From the NCBI GenBank assembly GCA_037127255.1, contig JBANSL010000006.1, positions 81,261,850-81,325,849 of the forward strand: a DNA stretch of 64,000 nt, given 5' to 3'. Shown here one piece after another: positions 22,996 through 35,555 of this stretch (positions are counted from its first letter, which is position 1; each line of letters begins with the position of its first letter). This DNA comes from Persicaria tinctoria. Taxonomy: Eukaryota; Streptophyta; Magnoliopsida; Caryophyllales; Polygonaceae. The notes under the pieces were generated by a model, which did not search any database, was not told the DNA's origin, and saw nothing but the letters and a program-made list of their open reading frames with translations. Both the position numbers and the translations under genes were made by a program.

Positions 22996-24111
22996 CTATT
23001 GCTGATGTTGTGCGGAGTAGTTTCTCCCCGCATATCGCGCCTTTTCGTGGGTTACAACTACTAATATTTGATCGACATGGGGGCACGCAATTGTGTTGTG
23101 CATTACATACCCACATTCGAAACAAGGTTTATCTTTAGAAATGAATTTAACTTGTTTGGTAAGACGACGTACCTGATCATTGTGGAACTGGTCCCTGACG
23201 TCCGGATCAATCTCCTCAGGTGGAAAATATAGAGGCATAGATGGGGCATGCCTTTCATACCTTTCTTCTGAGGCCGCATAAGTCCCGTAAGTGTTGTCAT
23301 AGTTTGCCAGCGTCTCAAAGGTTTCCCAAGCACGCCGTGGGGTCTACTCGAGATACCTATAGGCAGTGTAGTTGTTGATCTGCACCTTTGTTGGTGCATC
23401 CAGGCAGTTGAAGATTATCTCCTAGATCACGTAGGGTTGATGTCCATGCATAGGACATGATTTCAGAAGCCTTTTGTAGCGCTCCCAGACTTGTGCTAAT
23501 GTTTCCCCTGACTTCTGTCTGAAAGTCGTGATATGTTGTCTGGGCGCAGCTGTTTTGGCAGGGGGAAAGAACTTGTTGAGAAACAAGTCTTGCAGTTCAT
23601 TCCATATGCGAATAGATCGTTCAGGCAAACCCTCAAGCCACTGCGAAGCTAATCGTGCAAAGGACCAACGAAAATCATTTAGTTTTAAATACTCTAGATT
23701 GTCGTTATATGCAATAGCGTCGCCTAAATCTGGAAACGTTGTAACATACTTTAAAGGGCATTCATTGGGTTTCCCCCTAAATTGATTCCTCCTAATTTCA
23801 GTAATAAAAGAAGGATGAATTTCAGAATTAACGGGGGGAAGAACGATCGGTGATTCTGGAACTTCCAGAGTAGGATGCAGAAACTCCTTTGCGTTTGCTG
23901 GGACGTCTCCAATCTGCTCCTTATGTTCCCTTCTTGCGTTAACTTCACGATCTACCCTCGCTTCTCACCTTTGCTGATTCTGTTGATATTCCCCCTCTCG
24001 CCGGGCGTACTCTGCTTCTCTTGTGGTGAATTCCTCAACCCGTAGTCGGAGTTTCTCAAGCTCCAGCGCCGGTGTGAGCTGGACCTCATTCTCGTTGTTA
24101 GTTGTCCACAT
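22996..24111 (-). pseudogene. Gypsy Gag polyprotein with three in-frame stops
   Basis: One continuous minus-strand frame of 372 codons from ATG 24111 (MWTTNNENEVQL) to 22996. It has an N-terminal coiled coil, then a Retrotrans-gag capsid region (RWSFARLASQWLEGLP, LFLNKFFP, WERYKRLLKSCPMHG). A variant zinc knuckle follows (CFECGYVMHNTIAC, C-x2-C-x4-H-x4-C) near 23105. In-frame stops occur at about residue 48 and twice after HGHQPYVI, with no frameshift. Protease, RT and integrase are absent. The pattern fits Athila/Tat-type Gag. Confidence 0.8.
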
Positions 24112-24276
24112 TAGTCTCCTCATTATCCTTTGTAAATGGTGGAAAAAGCGTTCAGGTTCGAGAATTGGGTCGATAGGTGTGCGATCAGTTTTTCACATGC
24201 ACCAGAAAAACAAAGACAAAAAGAAAAAGAGAGTAAAAAGGAACTAAAAAAGGCGCGATTGATTGGCGCCAAAATT

Positions 24277-25761
24277 TGTTGTGGAGGGAAATCAAGTATG
24301 AAAATAAATATGAAATATAAATCAAACCAACTTTCTATCAAAGAAAATAAAATACAAGAAACCCTCTCGTTGTAGAGGTAGGGTATTCAGGATGGAATCC
24401 ATGAGCAGCGTGTCAGCGCTCGCCTTTTTCGTCCTAGAATCCTCTAGAAATCAACTAGAAGGTTCCTCGATCCCGAGTAAAGTACTCGATCTTGACTAAA
24501 CCTATCGACAGAAACTGCAAAACAGAACAACAGAAGCAAAAATGAAACAAATCGAGTAGAACAGATTACTCAACGTCGAGTAAGGTCCTCGACGTCGACT
24601 AATTCTGTCGAGATCGAGTAGTGCAGAAACAAAAACGTAACCTTTTTGCAATTAATGAAATAGAATAGAAGCAACACAAAATTGTGGGGGGATTCAATAA
24701 ACAAAAAGACTTACAGAATCGGGTTATTAATGGCATAAAAGATCATGCTTTTTATCAAATAATTGTCGTCATTAACAAGTAGGAATATAGAGGCTTTCGC
24801 ATAAACCCTAATTGTTACTAACCCTTTTCACATAATTAATCCAAGTTGTATGAAGATCACTTTCCCTTCAATAACACAAACGAGGATCACCTTCGGTTGT
24901 TGCAAAAGAATCATGCTCGTAGGGATAGAAGACGAAATCGCATTAAAAGTTGTACCTTTATCGCATTACCTTACATGGCTACCGTCGGGCTCACCCCGAC
25001 CCTAGACGTTGGGTGATTACTCGCTCTTCATCATAAAGAAACACATCAATAATAAAAGGAAACTAACTTACATTGAATCAAATAAAAACTTACAACTGAT
25101 CGAAGCCAAATCCGCTCTTAACAAATAAGACTAAAGTGGATAAATCTTCCTTCTTTTGATAGATATTCACTTTAATTGATAGAATATCTCGTGCCTTATC
25201 TTGCAAGTAATCCACAATGTTCGGGCTTCACTCTTTCTCGACTCGGATTGGCTACTAGGAGTACTCGACATGAAGTAAAGTACTCGATGTCGAGGACTCT
25301 TCTTCTCCTCGGATTTCCACTTGATCTCGGCTATAATTGTGGACTCGACGGGTACTCGACATCGAGTAGTCTCCTCAATGTCGACTAGTTCCTGCTCTCG
25401 AGTGGATTACTGCTCATCAGGTGCTCGACTGGGTGAATTTCGACCATGTAGTAGTCGAGATCGACTAGTGTAGTCAATATCGACTAGTCTTTGTCGAGTG
25501 CTTCTTCTCCTCTTTTGCTCGATGTGTCCTGGTTCAGCTGTTGCTTGATCTTAGACTTTCTATATTGGACCTCGAGCTCTTCCATGATTTTCGTTCCTTC
25601 TTCGAACAATTGTAAAATGCTTCGATTCCTACGAAATTAAACAGAAACTAGTGTAGACTCCATAATTTGGCAAATAAGCATAAACTACATAGATTATGTG
25701 GAAGGCATGCAGAAATTGATATAAAAGTTAGTGTAAAACATGACAAATTAGGCTCACAACA
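24277..25761 (-). repeat. 5' LTR (right) of the Gypsy element, TATA region deleted
   Basis: 1485 bp. Compared with the left LTR, the part matching about 20900-21120 is missing at about 25117, removing the TATA box and the conserved splice/leader area. Confidence 0.8.
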
Positions 25762-26582
25762 CGAATTAGAGTGGCGAAGAAGATTGAGGATAATTAGAGA
25801 CTACCCTCACTCTCGCGTGCCGATAGAATCTTGGAAAAAAGGAGTATGGCCAACCCGCGGATGGATTAGTGGAACAGAGATTCGACAGGGATTAAAACCT
25901 GACAAGGAAACCGATAAGGGTGGCGGAGCAACCACGATATCAATGACCGCGACCACTTTCAGTGCCCTAGACGCAATCAAAGATCGGAGGTCTTGTCGAT
26001 GTTAGATCCCTTCCCAATATTCTTGATGTCACCGATCTTCACCATTCGAGGATAAGCAACAACGATGGGACACCGGAGGGTCCACTAACGATAACAAATA
26101 TCTGGATTCGTCAGTTGGGCGTTTGTGATCATTGAAATTGGTTTCTCCTTATCAATGGTAAGTAGAACTCTCAAAAGAAGAATCGGCCAGAAATGACCGA
26201 TCGTGGAAGTAGCCAGGTGAATCAGTCGCAATGTCGACATCTGCCTGCACATTTATTGAGGTTGCACGCAATCTATGGCAAAAACCTTAAACCTTAAGGC
26301 AAGGCTATATCCGACAAGATTCCTAGTCGCGGAAGAGTACATCAATTGTACCTTGTCATTAGCAAGGAAGACTAAGCTTTGAATTCACGATAGCTACCGC
26401 TCGCGGATGATTTTTTCAACAGAAGTAAACGCAAGCAAAATGCAAAGAAGCTTGCCCGGCTCAAGCGATGGAATACACAGGCAATAATCCAAGACATCTC
26501 ATGTTCGAATCCATTTAAGGATCTTCAGATTTTCCTTTTTGTTTATAGGGAAGAAAGGTTTATTTTATCCCTCGTGAAAGTG
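25762..26582. other. Old flanking sequence between tandem arrays, unidentified
   Basis: It continues the sequence that preceded the LTR element at 20019 and leads into the 77-bp array. It contains words such as CGCTCGCGGATGA that recall the 94-bp unit. The frame 25667-26005 mixes LTR and flank and is not credible. I see no recognisable protein; it may be untranslated sequence of a large old Tat/Ogre-like element, but that is a guess. Confidence 0.3.
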
Positions 26583-27015
26583 GACCTCATCCTGGAGCTT
26601 GCTCCAGGTCGGGCATCCGGTCGTAGAGCTTGCCTCCCGGATCGAAGATTTTATTATTTCCTAAGACCCTGGAGCTAGCTCCACATCGGGCATCCCGTAG
26701 AGCTTTCCTCCCATATCGAATATTTATTAAGTCCCAGGACGCTGGAGCTTGCTCCGCGTCAGGCATCCGGTCTTAGAGCTTGCCTCCCATATCGAAGATT
26801 TTATTAACTCCTACGAAGCTGGAGCTTGCTCAGCCTCGGGCATCTGGTCATAGAGCTTGCCTCCCAGATCGAAGATTTCATTAAGTCCCAGGACGCTGGA
26901 GCTTGCTCCGTGTCGGGCAATCGGTCGTAGAGTTTGCTTCCCGGATCGAAGATTATATTAAGTCCCAGGACGCTGGAGCTTTCTCCGCATCTGGCATCCG
27001 GTCACAGAGTGTGCC
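26583..27015. repeat. Tandem array, about 77-bp unit, six copies
   Basis: Units read GACGCTGGAGCTTGCTCCG ... GAGCTTGCCTCCCGGATCG, starting near 26585, 26663, 26739, 26817, 26893 and 26969. A CACTA element interrupts the last one at 27015. Confidence 0.9.
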
Positions 27016-27609
27016 CACTACAACAGAAATGTCCATTAGCGGGGAAATTTTTCGTCACCAAAAATTGATTTTTTGTCGATAAAGAGATTTGACGAGGTAA
27101 TGTGTTTCGTCGCCCGTTTCTCGCAAAAAGCTCGTCAAGGAAAGGTTAGTCGAGGGATAAATATTTCATCGCTAAAAGTTTTATCGAAGAAATAGTTTTT
27201 TTCTCGCCGTAAATATTAACGACTAATATTTTCCTCGTAAATAGATAAATGTTTTATCGCCAAAGAAGCAGAAGGATTCGAAAAAATAGTTGTTGCATAT
27301 GTCTCACAACAAATACGATTTCATCGCTAAAATATTTTTTCCTCGCCAACGATTACGTGGCGACTAAAATTTTCGTTGCGAAAGACATAAATTTTGTCGC
27401 GTAAGTACGTGAATGAATCAAGAATGTATAAGCCGATAAAAGTGATTTCCTCATATTTTTTTCCCAATGAAATCAAGTGAACTGTGCTCATATTATATTT
27501 TAAAATAGTAAAATATTAGAGAAAAACATATAAAATTAATAATCAGTCAAAATAGTAATAGAAATTGAATTCCAAAAAAAAATCCAAATCTTTCTAGCTA
27601 ACTACAACG

Positions 27610-27769
27610 TTAAGAAAATCCAGATCTTTCTAAGCAATTCCATGCTCTTTGACATGTATTCTTCAATCTTTTTGTAGACTTCTTCAATGCAATGATCTCT
27701 TGGACTTGAGTTTGGAAAACAAGTTGAGTTTCATCAAGCTTTTCTTGAAGTGCCTTGTTCTTCTCGTTC
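27610..27769 (-). pseudogene. Coiled-coil C-terminal remnant, possibly of an En/Spm transposase
   Basis: On the minus strand a short open exon reads ENEKNKALQEKLDETQ and VFQTQVQEIIAL, then a stop at 27610-27612. The heptad-rich tail resembles the C-terminus of plant Ptta/En/Spm-family transposase-like proteins. This is a weak match made from memory of the pattern. Nothing upstream of it could be joined. Confidence 0.4.
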
Positions 27770-28949
27770 TCAAATCAAAACAATCTTATCTAGAACATGA
27801 AAACTAGCAACAATTAGCTACCAACAGCAAGCTCAATATTGCCCAAGAGGGAGGCAACAAAATCAGCAAGTAAGGAGCAGTGGCAATTGGGATGAATTCA
27901 ACACCATCTAAGGAGCAGTGACAATTTCTTCACAGATAGGCCTCCAGAATCATGAGGAAAGCAAAGTAGACCCTGGGGAAAACATAGAAAGCCACAAGCA
28001 AACACGCCTAGCAAAACTTGTAAGTAGCATAACCAATTCATTACCAAAGGTCAATAAATCAACCACACCTAGTAAATCAATTCAAGTAGAAAATAACCAA
28101 GTAGGCCACACTTGAAATAAATAAATGTAACCATCAACTAAATTCAAGAGCTAAAGTGATTAGTTTCAGCAATAAAATTCAGCAAGATTTCACTTCTAAA
28201 TACAGTCCAAAAGGATGGTGCTAGCAAGAATATGTATGGCTAAAAAGCATCATGGCACAAACCATCAAATTTCCATAAACTTGAGACTTAGAAAGGACTC
28301 GACTAATTTTAGATAAAAACATGAAAATTTCAATTAACAACAAGAAGTTCAATTATCAAAGTCTCATGATCCTAGCTAGGTTAGCACAAATCAAGTGAGG
28401 CAAATTCAGGAAAAAGCAATGCCACAATCATCACCAAACCTAATCCACAACGACAAAAGCAACAACACCAGCAACAAGAGGAAGCAAGTAATAGAGCATG
28501 TGCAACTATCAACAAATTGACCTAATTGTAGTTTATATGATTTTCAGCAAAGAGAGCAATTCTAAATCCACTTCTAAAATATCAGAAAACATAATTTATC
28601 CGATAATGAAAGACAATCACAAGCGATTTCAAGTTACAACCTTTCCAATTGAGCCAAAACAGCATCCATGAAGCAACATAGATCGATGATTCAATCAATT
28701 CAACATAAATTAAGCACAAATTCAACCCAGCACTTCCAAATGGAATCATCACTCGATCATCCGAGACACAAAAAAGTCACAAATCAGCAATATTAGACAT
28801 TTAATTCAATGCTAATGATCGAAGCATATGAGAGACAACCCCGCACTTACCTAAGGCAAAATCGAGGTTGAAGTCGAAACTCTCAAAGGGCGAATAAAAG
28901 CCAAATCAATAAAAGCAAGAATCACATGGGGAAAAGGATGTTGGTGATG

Positions 28950-29390
28950 GTGACACGGAGAAGGTCGATGATGAGGAGCGGAGAAGAAGGTCGAGAGACG
29001 GAGGAATCGCAACAAAACGAGAGCAGCAACGGTGATGGTGGAGAGAGAGACTACGATGGTTGAAGGAGATGACCATGGTCGATGTTTAGGGTTCCGACGA
29101 GGGCAAGGAGAACGAAGAGGCAGCCAGAGGGAGAAAGTCGATCTCGTTGTTAGCAGCGGTGGCCTAGGATGGACGATGGTGAAGCAGCCGAGAGGAAACA
29201 AAGGGGGCGATGACCTGGCAAGGTGGTGGCTTGGGGTTCAGGCGATTGCGTGGCGAGCGAAAGAGATGGTGGATGCATCGGGGATGGACTGATGGAGGAG
29301 ATGAGGAAGGGAGTCGCCGGTAGCATAAGGGTGGACTGGTGGAGAAAACCCTGAGGAGGAGGCGCTCGGGTTAAGGATAGACGGCAAATG
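28950..29390. other. G/C-rich segment inside the CACTA element
   Basis: Strong purine/pyrimidine strand bias (GATGGTGGAG, GAGGAGATGAGG) and much higher GC than the flanks. Frames on both strands (28851-29201 minus, 29032-29292 plus) are low-complexity and show no domain. Confidence 0.3.
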
Positions 29391-30026
29391 GAAGTTAATC
29401 GTCCTTAGGTTTTTTTTTCTTTCTTGATTATTATATTTATTAATTTTTTCTTAACAAATAGCACCAAATTAAAAATTTTGTCACTAATAAATTTGGCAAA
29501 GAATTTAAAGTTTTCTCATTAATAAATTTGAGTAATTTTATCTATTTTGTCTCAACCTATTAGCGACTAAAATAGAATTTTCTCGTTGATGGGTTTTACA
29601 TAATTCACAATATTTCCTTTAGCGACAAATTCTTTGATTGATAAATATATACTTTTAGTGAAAAACTACAATATTTGTCGGCAAAAAATTTGGCGGGTTT
29701 TTCATAATTCACATCCAACATATAACGACAAAATTTAAAATTCATCGATGATTATTCTTTTAGCGATGAAAAAATTCCTTAATAAAAGCTTCAAATTTGT
29801 CGCTATTTTCCTTATCCTTTAGGCGACCACATTATGATAACAATTAGCGATGAACCAAAAAAATCGTCGTTGAATGTCACTTTTAGCAAGGAATATAGAT
29901 TCATCACTAAAGTTCAAGCGCCCTTTTATGAGGATTGAGCATGTTTGTCGCCAAAGGTCACATTTATCGTGGAAATTTATTTCATCACTAGAATTTTGGT
30001 CACTAATAGGCATTTCTGTTGTAGTG

Positions 30027-31508
30027 GCCTCACAAATCGAAGATAAAGTTAAGTCCCTCTCCGACGATGGAAGGGCCTCCTGCTCGTAGCTTCAAACTCG
30101 CAGGAGATAAACTCTTGATTGAGTATAAACTATGTCCCTCAAGGATGATGGAGGGCCTCCAGTTGTAGCTTCAAGCTCGCGGAGATCACTCTTAGTCGAG
30201 TATAAACTAAGTCCCTCTCGAATGACGGAGGGCCTCTGCTTGTAGCTTCAAGCTCGCGGATATAACTCTTTATTGAGTATAAACTAAGTCCCTCTCGAGT
30301 GATAGATGGCCTCCGCTTTTAGCTTCAAGCTCACGAAGATAAACTCTTAATGATTTTAAACTAAGTCCCTCGACGCTAGAGCTATCGCTCGAAGAGAGCC
30401 TCCGATCGTAGCCTGATCCTCTCGGAGTAAACATGATAAGCCCCTCAACGCTGGAGCTATCGCTCACGGAGGGCCTTCGATCGTAGCGTAAATCTCTCGG
30501 AGCACACTTGATAAGTCCCTCGACGCTGGAGCTATCGCTCACGGAAGGCCTCCGATCGTATCCTGAGTCTCTCAGAGCACACTTGATAAGCCCCTCGACA
30601 CTGGAGCTATCGATATTGGAGGGCTTTCGATCGTAGCCTAAGCCTCTCGGAGCACACTTAATAAGCCCCTCGACGCTTGTCCTATCGCTCGCGGAGGGCC
30701 TCCGATCGTAGCCTGAGCCTCTCGGAGCACACTTGATAAGCCCGTCAACGCTGGAGCTATCACTCGCGGAGGGCCTCCGATCGTAGCCTAAGCCTCTCGG
30801 AGCACACTTGATAAGTCCCTCGATGCTGGATCTATGCTCGTGGAGAGCCTCATACTAGTAGCTGAAAGCTCACGGAGATAAATTCTAAATGAGTATAAAC
30901 ATAAGCCCCTCGACACTGGAGCTATCACTCGCGGAGGGCCTCTGATCGTAGCCTCAGCCTCTCGGAGCACACTTGATAAGTCACTCATGGATGATGGAGG
31001 GCCTCCGCGTATCGTTTCAATATCGCGGAGATAACTCTTAATCGAGTATAAACTAAAGTCCATCTCGAAAGACGGAGGGCCTCCGCTTGTAGCTTCAAGC
31101 TCGCGGATATAACTCTTAATTGAGTATAAAATAAGTCTCTCTCGAGTGACAGAGGGCCTCCACTTTTCGTTTCAAGCTCGCGGAGATAAACTCTTAATGA
31201 GTATAAACTAAGTTCCTCGACGCTGGAGCTATCGCTCGCGGAGGGCCTCCGATTGTAGCCTAAGTCTCTCGGAGCACACTTGATGAGTCCCTCAATGCTG
31301 GAGCAATCGCTTGCGGAGGGCCTCTGATCGTAGCCTAAGCCTCTTGGAGTACACTTGATAAGCCCCTTAAGGCTGGAGCTATCGGTCGCGAAGGGCCTCC
31401 AATCTTAGCCTAAGCCTAAGCCTCTTGGAGCACACTTGATAAGCCCCTCGAGGCTTGAGCTATTGCTCGCGGAGGGCTTCCGATCGTAGCCTGAGCCTCT
31501 TAGAGCAC
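30027..31508. repeat. Tandem array, 75-77 bp units, about 19 copies of two subtypes
   Basis: One subtype reads CTTGTAGCTTCAAGCTCGCGG with AACTCTTAATTGAGTATAAA. The other reads CCCTCGACGCTGGAGCTATC with GGAGGGCCTCCGATCGTAGC. They alternate in runs. This is the continuation of 26583-27015 after the CACTA element and stops at the Athila-like insertion. Confidence 0.9.
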
Positions 31509-31876
31509 TGACGGAGGGAAAACCTGTCGTTGATCCGTCAAAGTAAACTCAAACCTATAACTAGTATAGTAAGAAGTAAGAGGTCAATCCACAAGGAAAT
31601 TTGTTATTCAAGTATGATTTAAGTGTCAATTTAGTAACTAAAGAGGGGGGTTTTTGAGTGTAAAACATCCATCTTTAATCAAAGCGGATTGATGAAAGCA
31701 AGAGAAAATAATTGTGATTCAAACAATTGTGAGAAGCAATTCTACCTACAATTTTGCACTTTAATTGGTTTGAAACGATCTTTGTAACTTCTTCTCGTCC
31801 TATTATGTTTCCTATGAAAATGCCCTTGTCCCGACCTAATATAGTTACTAGTCCAACGAGTCCTAGAAACCCTCAT
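31509..31876 (-). repeat. Remnant of the 3' LTR of the Athila-like element
   Basis: Matches 51575-51945 closely. It ends where the Copia LTR starts at 31877. Confidence 0.8.
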
Positions 31877-32200
31877 TGAAGGTTCGATAATGTATAACAA
31901 AGTAATATAAAGATACTCTAGAAGGGGGGTTGAATAGAGTATGCCAACTTTTCGCAGATAATCTCAAGACTTTTGAAACGCTTGCAAAACCCTTTGAGAT
32001 TGGACATAATTTTTTTCTCCGGAAAACCTGAATCACAAAAGAGTTATACAATTTGAAACGAGTGCGGAATTATGGTAAAGCAATAAGTAAAGGACACAAT
32101 GAATTGTTGATGAGGTTCGGCACGAACTTGGCCTACGTCCCCGCCTAGGGTTCTTCTACAACCCTAGGATTCAACCGGCTTTATTGATTCACAAGACTTA
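31877..32200 (-). repeat. End part of the Copia 3' LTR (left piece)
   Basis: Reads on the minus strand into GAACCTTCA. Together with 38128-38867 it makes one LTR of about 1064 bp. The leader word CCTAGGCGGGGACGTAGGCC is shared with the 5' LTR at about 7548. Confidence 0.9.
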
Positions 32201-32927
32201 TGACGAGAGGGTTTCTCGACCAAATAAATTTTTAGTCAAGATCCCCGCTATAGTATAAGGGAGTCAGGTTCGTCCTCAGGAGATAATTCATCGGTTCTAC
32301 GTTTAGTGTGTTTTGGGGTTCAGGGATAGTAGGAAGAGGTGATGAGGGTGGCTGTCGACAAAGAATAGAGGGGTCGATGTCGATGGATGGAGGGGGAATG
32401 GTGGTTAGTGTCGAGTAGAATCTATGTTCAATAAAAATAAAAAAATACAACAAATAAAGATGTAAACTTCCAAGGTTAGGGATCACCACAACAATAAACA
32501 TATATGTAATTCATAAATCACATAAAGATACATGTTTTACATCAAATAAATTTCGTTATTAACAAATATGAATATAGATGCTTTCGCATAAACCCTAAGT
32601 GTTACTACCTTTTCTTAATTAGGATTAGTCGGCTTCCGCAAATAAACCCTAATTACTATCCAAATTCATAATAAGATCACTTTCGCTTCAATATCACAAA
32701 TAATGAATTTCCTCAACTCTCGCAAAGGATTAATCACATAGGTAGATGATGATAAAGATATACAAATTCATGGATTTATAAATCAAACACACATATCTAT
32801 GTTGGGATCACCCCAACCCTAAAAGAAGGGAAATTAGAAAGCAAACATGATGAAAGAAATTAACTTTAATATAAAATAAACTAAAACTTACAAAACCTTC
32901 CAATCTTTCCTCCTCTTCCTTCCTCCT

Positions 32928-32933
<6 letters not shown>

Positions 32934-32985
<52 letters not shown>
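32934..32985. repeat. (CT)n microsatellite
   Basis: About 25 CT repeats downstream of the LTR TATA box. Confidence 0.95.
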
Positions 32986-33035
32986 TGCGCCCGAAGAAGG
33001 CTTTGGTTGAATTCCACAAAATCAGCCCCCTAGGG

Positions 33036-33047
33036 CTTTATTTATAG
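33036..33047 (-). promoter_or_regulatory. LTR TATA box
   Basis: CTATAAATAAAG on the minus strand, about 240 bp downstream of the palindrome cluster. Confidence 0.6.
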
Positions 33048-33901
33048 TGTTCCATGTACCTATTCTAGGATGGAACAACTATATCTAAATCTATCTAATA
33101 ATATAAGATAAAACATTATGATAAAGAAAATAAATCTAAAAGGGAATTATATCTAAAGTAGATAAATGTCTCTTCCATCTTGATAGACCTTGATAGAATT
33201 TGATCTTGTGGATATCTCCATTGGACTTTGGATAGAACTTTGATTAGAACTCGGACTAGCTCGAAATCGGCCACTGTTGGTCAAGTCGATATCGACTTGC
33301 CTTACTCGATATCGACCTACAACTTCTTTTCTTCAGCTTCTTGACTCGATTTCGTCTTCAGGAGTGAAAATCGAGTTGATGTTACTCGATATCGACTTTG
33401 GTAGGTCGATATCGACCTTCACTCTTCTTTTGCTCCAGCTCTGGTCGATTCCGGGATCTTGACTCGATTTTGGGCAACTCGATATCGACTTGCCTAGGTC
33501 GATATCGACCTGTGCAGCAGTTTCCAACATGCTGCTTCGTTCTTGAAATGCACTTTCCTGAGTCCTTGTTCGTCGGATTGACGCATATGAGCATGCGTTG
33601 GAAAGCTCTTTCCGAGGGCTCCAACTTTCATGAAGACTTCAAAACTTTATTTGGAATGCTGAATGGTGAAAAGTGGGGTTTCCTCCAGCTGCACCATCCT
33701 TACCTTCTTCATGACTTTCCTTTAAGCTCCAAAGTGCGTCCGATTTGTGCGAAATAGAACAAAAACTTATGTAGACCTCCATATATTGCGAATAAACATA
33801 AACTACACAAATTATGTACTATTCTAACCCAAATGTATGAAATGCATGCAGAAATCGATATAAATGTTAATGTAAAACATGGCAAAATAGGCTCACAACA
33901 A

Positions 33902-35160
33902 ACACCTCATACTTAAGCTTGCTTGTCCTCAAGCAATACTTTTAATTGTCATTCAGGGGAAGAAAATCAAAACTCTCAACATATTAGATTCGTTCTTATA
34001 TGTCCCTGCAGTCAATTACCATCCTCGAAAAGGTACTAATGTCACAAATCCATGCATTTGCAAGAAAGAGAAACATCTACTCACAAAGGGAGGGTTATGC
34101 AAAACATTCCTTCGTGACAAAGCATTAATAAGGACTTTAATTAAGCTCAATAAGGAGTATATTGGTAAAAGGCTAAAGGTGGGATATTTTTGGCTATTTG
34201 TTGCTAATGATCCTGGGAAATGGGGTACTTTTTAAACTTTCATACCACATTTCTTCTTCCTTTGATTTCTCACATTTCTCTCATTGCTCATTGCTTTTTT
34301 CAATATTATGCTTTTACCTCTCTAACCTCAGCACTGCCTTCTCGCGAGTCGCAAACATGGGTGTCATGAATGACCCCGGATACGTAGTGCTTTGGACTCC
34401 TCACCTGTGTGTCCCATCTCGCCAAACTATTATCTCAGCGAGCAGGGTCGATCCACCTTTATCTCATGAGTTGATCGGATTTTCTTTCACTCATTAAAAT
34501 TTCCATAAATTTTCAATTTCCTACCAAACTCCATATATGATAACAACACAACAACCATATAATAATCTCCACAATGTAGCTTCATTCTCAACATAATCCC
34601 CGGATAAGAAATAAGGTAACGATCGAATGGACAATATTTAGATCATGTGGAGCATATATGAAATAAGGCTCAATATGGATTTTGTGATGCATAAGCATAA
34701 ATATGGCTAGGATACAACAATATGAGCATATATGGAAATATAAAGTCATCCATCCTTTTAACATGTAACATGTCAAAAACACTTTCAAATTTTACCTCCT
34801 TTCATTGTTTTCAATAAAAATATGCATATCATTGTGGCTTCCCTTTACTAGCCAATTTCATATCATATCTCTAATGAATCCAATTTTGCATCGTCGAGTT
34901 CAATAAAGCTTCCATGACACTAATCAAAATTTTTCAATGAGGGTGATAAAAATCAACTTTGGAAAACATGCATATAAGCACATAGATATCAATACTGAAT
35001 TCCAAAATAGCCATGTATAAGCAACATAAGAAATAATGCACAAATAATGTCAAGTATAATTAAATATGCACAAAGTAAACCCTTCCTCCACCCCATACTT
35101 AAACATTACAGTGTCCTCACCGTATAAAAAAAATTAAGGGTAAAGAAAGAAACTCACTAG
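33902..35160 (-). other. Noncoding interior of the LARD-like element
   Basis: AT-rich, no credible frame, yet long stretches match 61998-63180 of another element (for example TAACCTCAGCACTGCCTTCT, and CGGATAC followed later by GCTTTGGACTCC). A palindrome trio is at 35211, 35231 and 35251. Confidence 0.7.
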
Positions 35161-35555
35161 ACAGACGTGCTGATCGTCGGAAATCGAGTGCTTTGCTTCT
35201 GTAGGACGGGTCGATATCGAGTAGGCATGGTCGATATCGACCTACTGTACTCAATTTCGACTGCTTCTTTTCTCCCTTGTTCCTGAAAAAATATTAGAAG
35301 AGAAATGCCCACAATAGAAAATAATGTTCAAAATCAAAAACAAAAGCAACAATGTCCAAAAATCCCAAAAAATAAATGTCTATTTACAAGCTCTAGACTT
35401 TATAGTCGCTAGGCCGACTTCTTCACTAAGCATTAGCCTAGCTCATCTTTGTCCAGAGGTATAGGTGGATCTGGTGGTTCCTCTGGTGGTGGGAAGCGCG
35501 GGATGTCATCTGGGGGCATCGTATGAAGAAGCTTAAACCTCCCCGAGTGGACGCT

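Larger units (their letters stand above)
20020..25761 (-). mobile_element. Gypsy-type LTR element with Gag only, non-autonomous or decayed
   Basis: The LTRs at 20020-21782 and 24277-25761 begin TGTTGTGGAGG and end CTCACARCA. The target duplication CGAAT is at 20015-20019 and 25762-25766. Minus orientation follows from the Gag frame and from the primer-site-like TTTTGGCGCC next to the right LTR. The interior has a broken Gag (22996-24111) and a truncated foreign LTR (22083-22980), with no pol. The right (5') LTR has lost about 220 bp that in the left LTR holds the TATA box. Confidence 0.85.
27016..30026 (-). mobile_element. CACTA (En/Spm-type) DNA transposon, degenerate
   Basis: Ends are CACTACAACAGAAATG and its inverted copy CATTTCTGTTGTAGTG. 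The 3-bp target duplication GCC is at 27013-27015 and 30027-30029. Both ends (27016-27480 and 29440-30026) are packed with subterminal repeats such as TTAGCGACGAAA and TCGTCGCTAA in both orientations, typical of transposase binding regions. Inside, only a short transposase-like coding remnant remains (27610-27769). A G/C-rich segment at 28950-29390 differs from the rest and could be captured host sequence. Confidence 0.85.
32201..33901 (-). repeat. 3' LTR (left) of the LARD-like element
   Basis: Holds the TATA box at 33036-33047, a CT run at 32934-32985, and three palindrome pairs at 33286/33306, 33386/33406 and 33479/33499, each spaced exactly 20 bp. Confidence 0.9.

Noticed and set aside
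29032..29292. Gly/Arg-rich frame in the CACTA element
   Set aside because: Low complexity from a G-rich segment, opposed by an equally long frame on the other strand; no domain.
30270..31063. Open frames with repeated SSSVEGL or LREL words
   Set aside because: They arise from the 75-77 bp tandem units, break wherever unit length changes, and resemble no protein.
26583..31508. Possible CRISPR-like array
   Set aside because: Repeats are directly contiguous without unique spacers and vary in sequence; the setting is a plant genome.
33277..33757. Frames reading STRYRP or GRYRP across LTR palindromes
   Set aside because: They are by-products of the TCGATATCGA words in the LTR, present on both strands.
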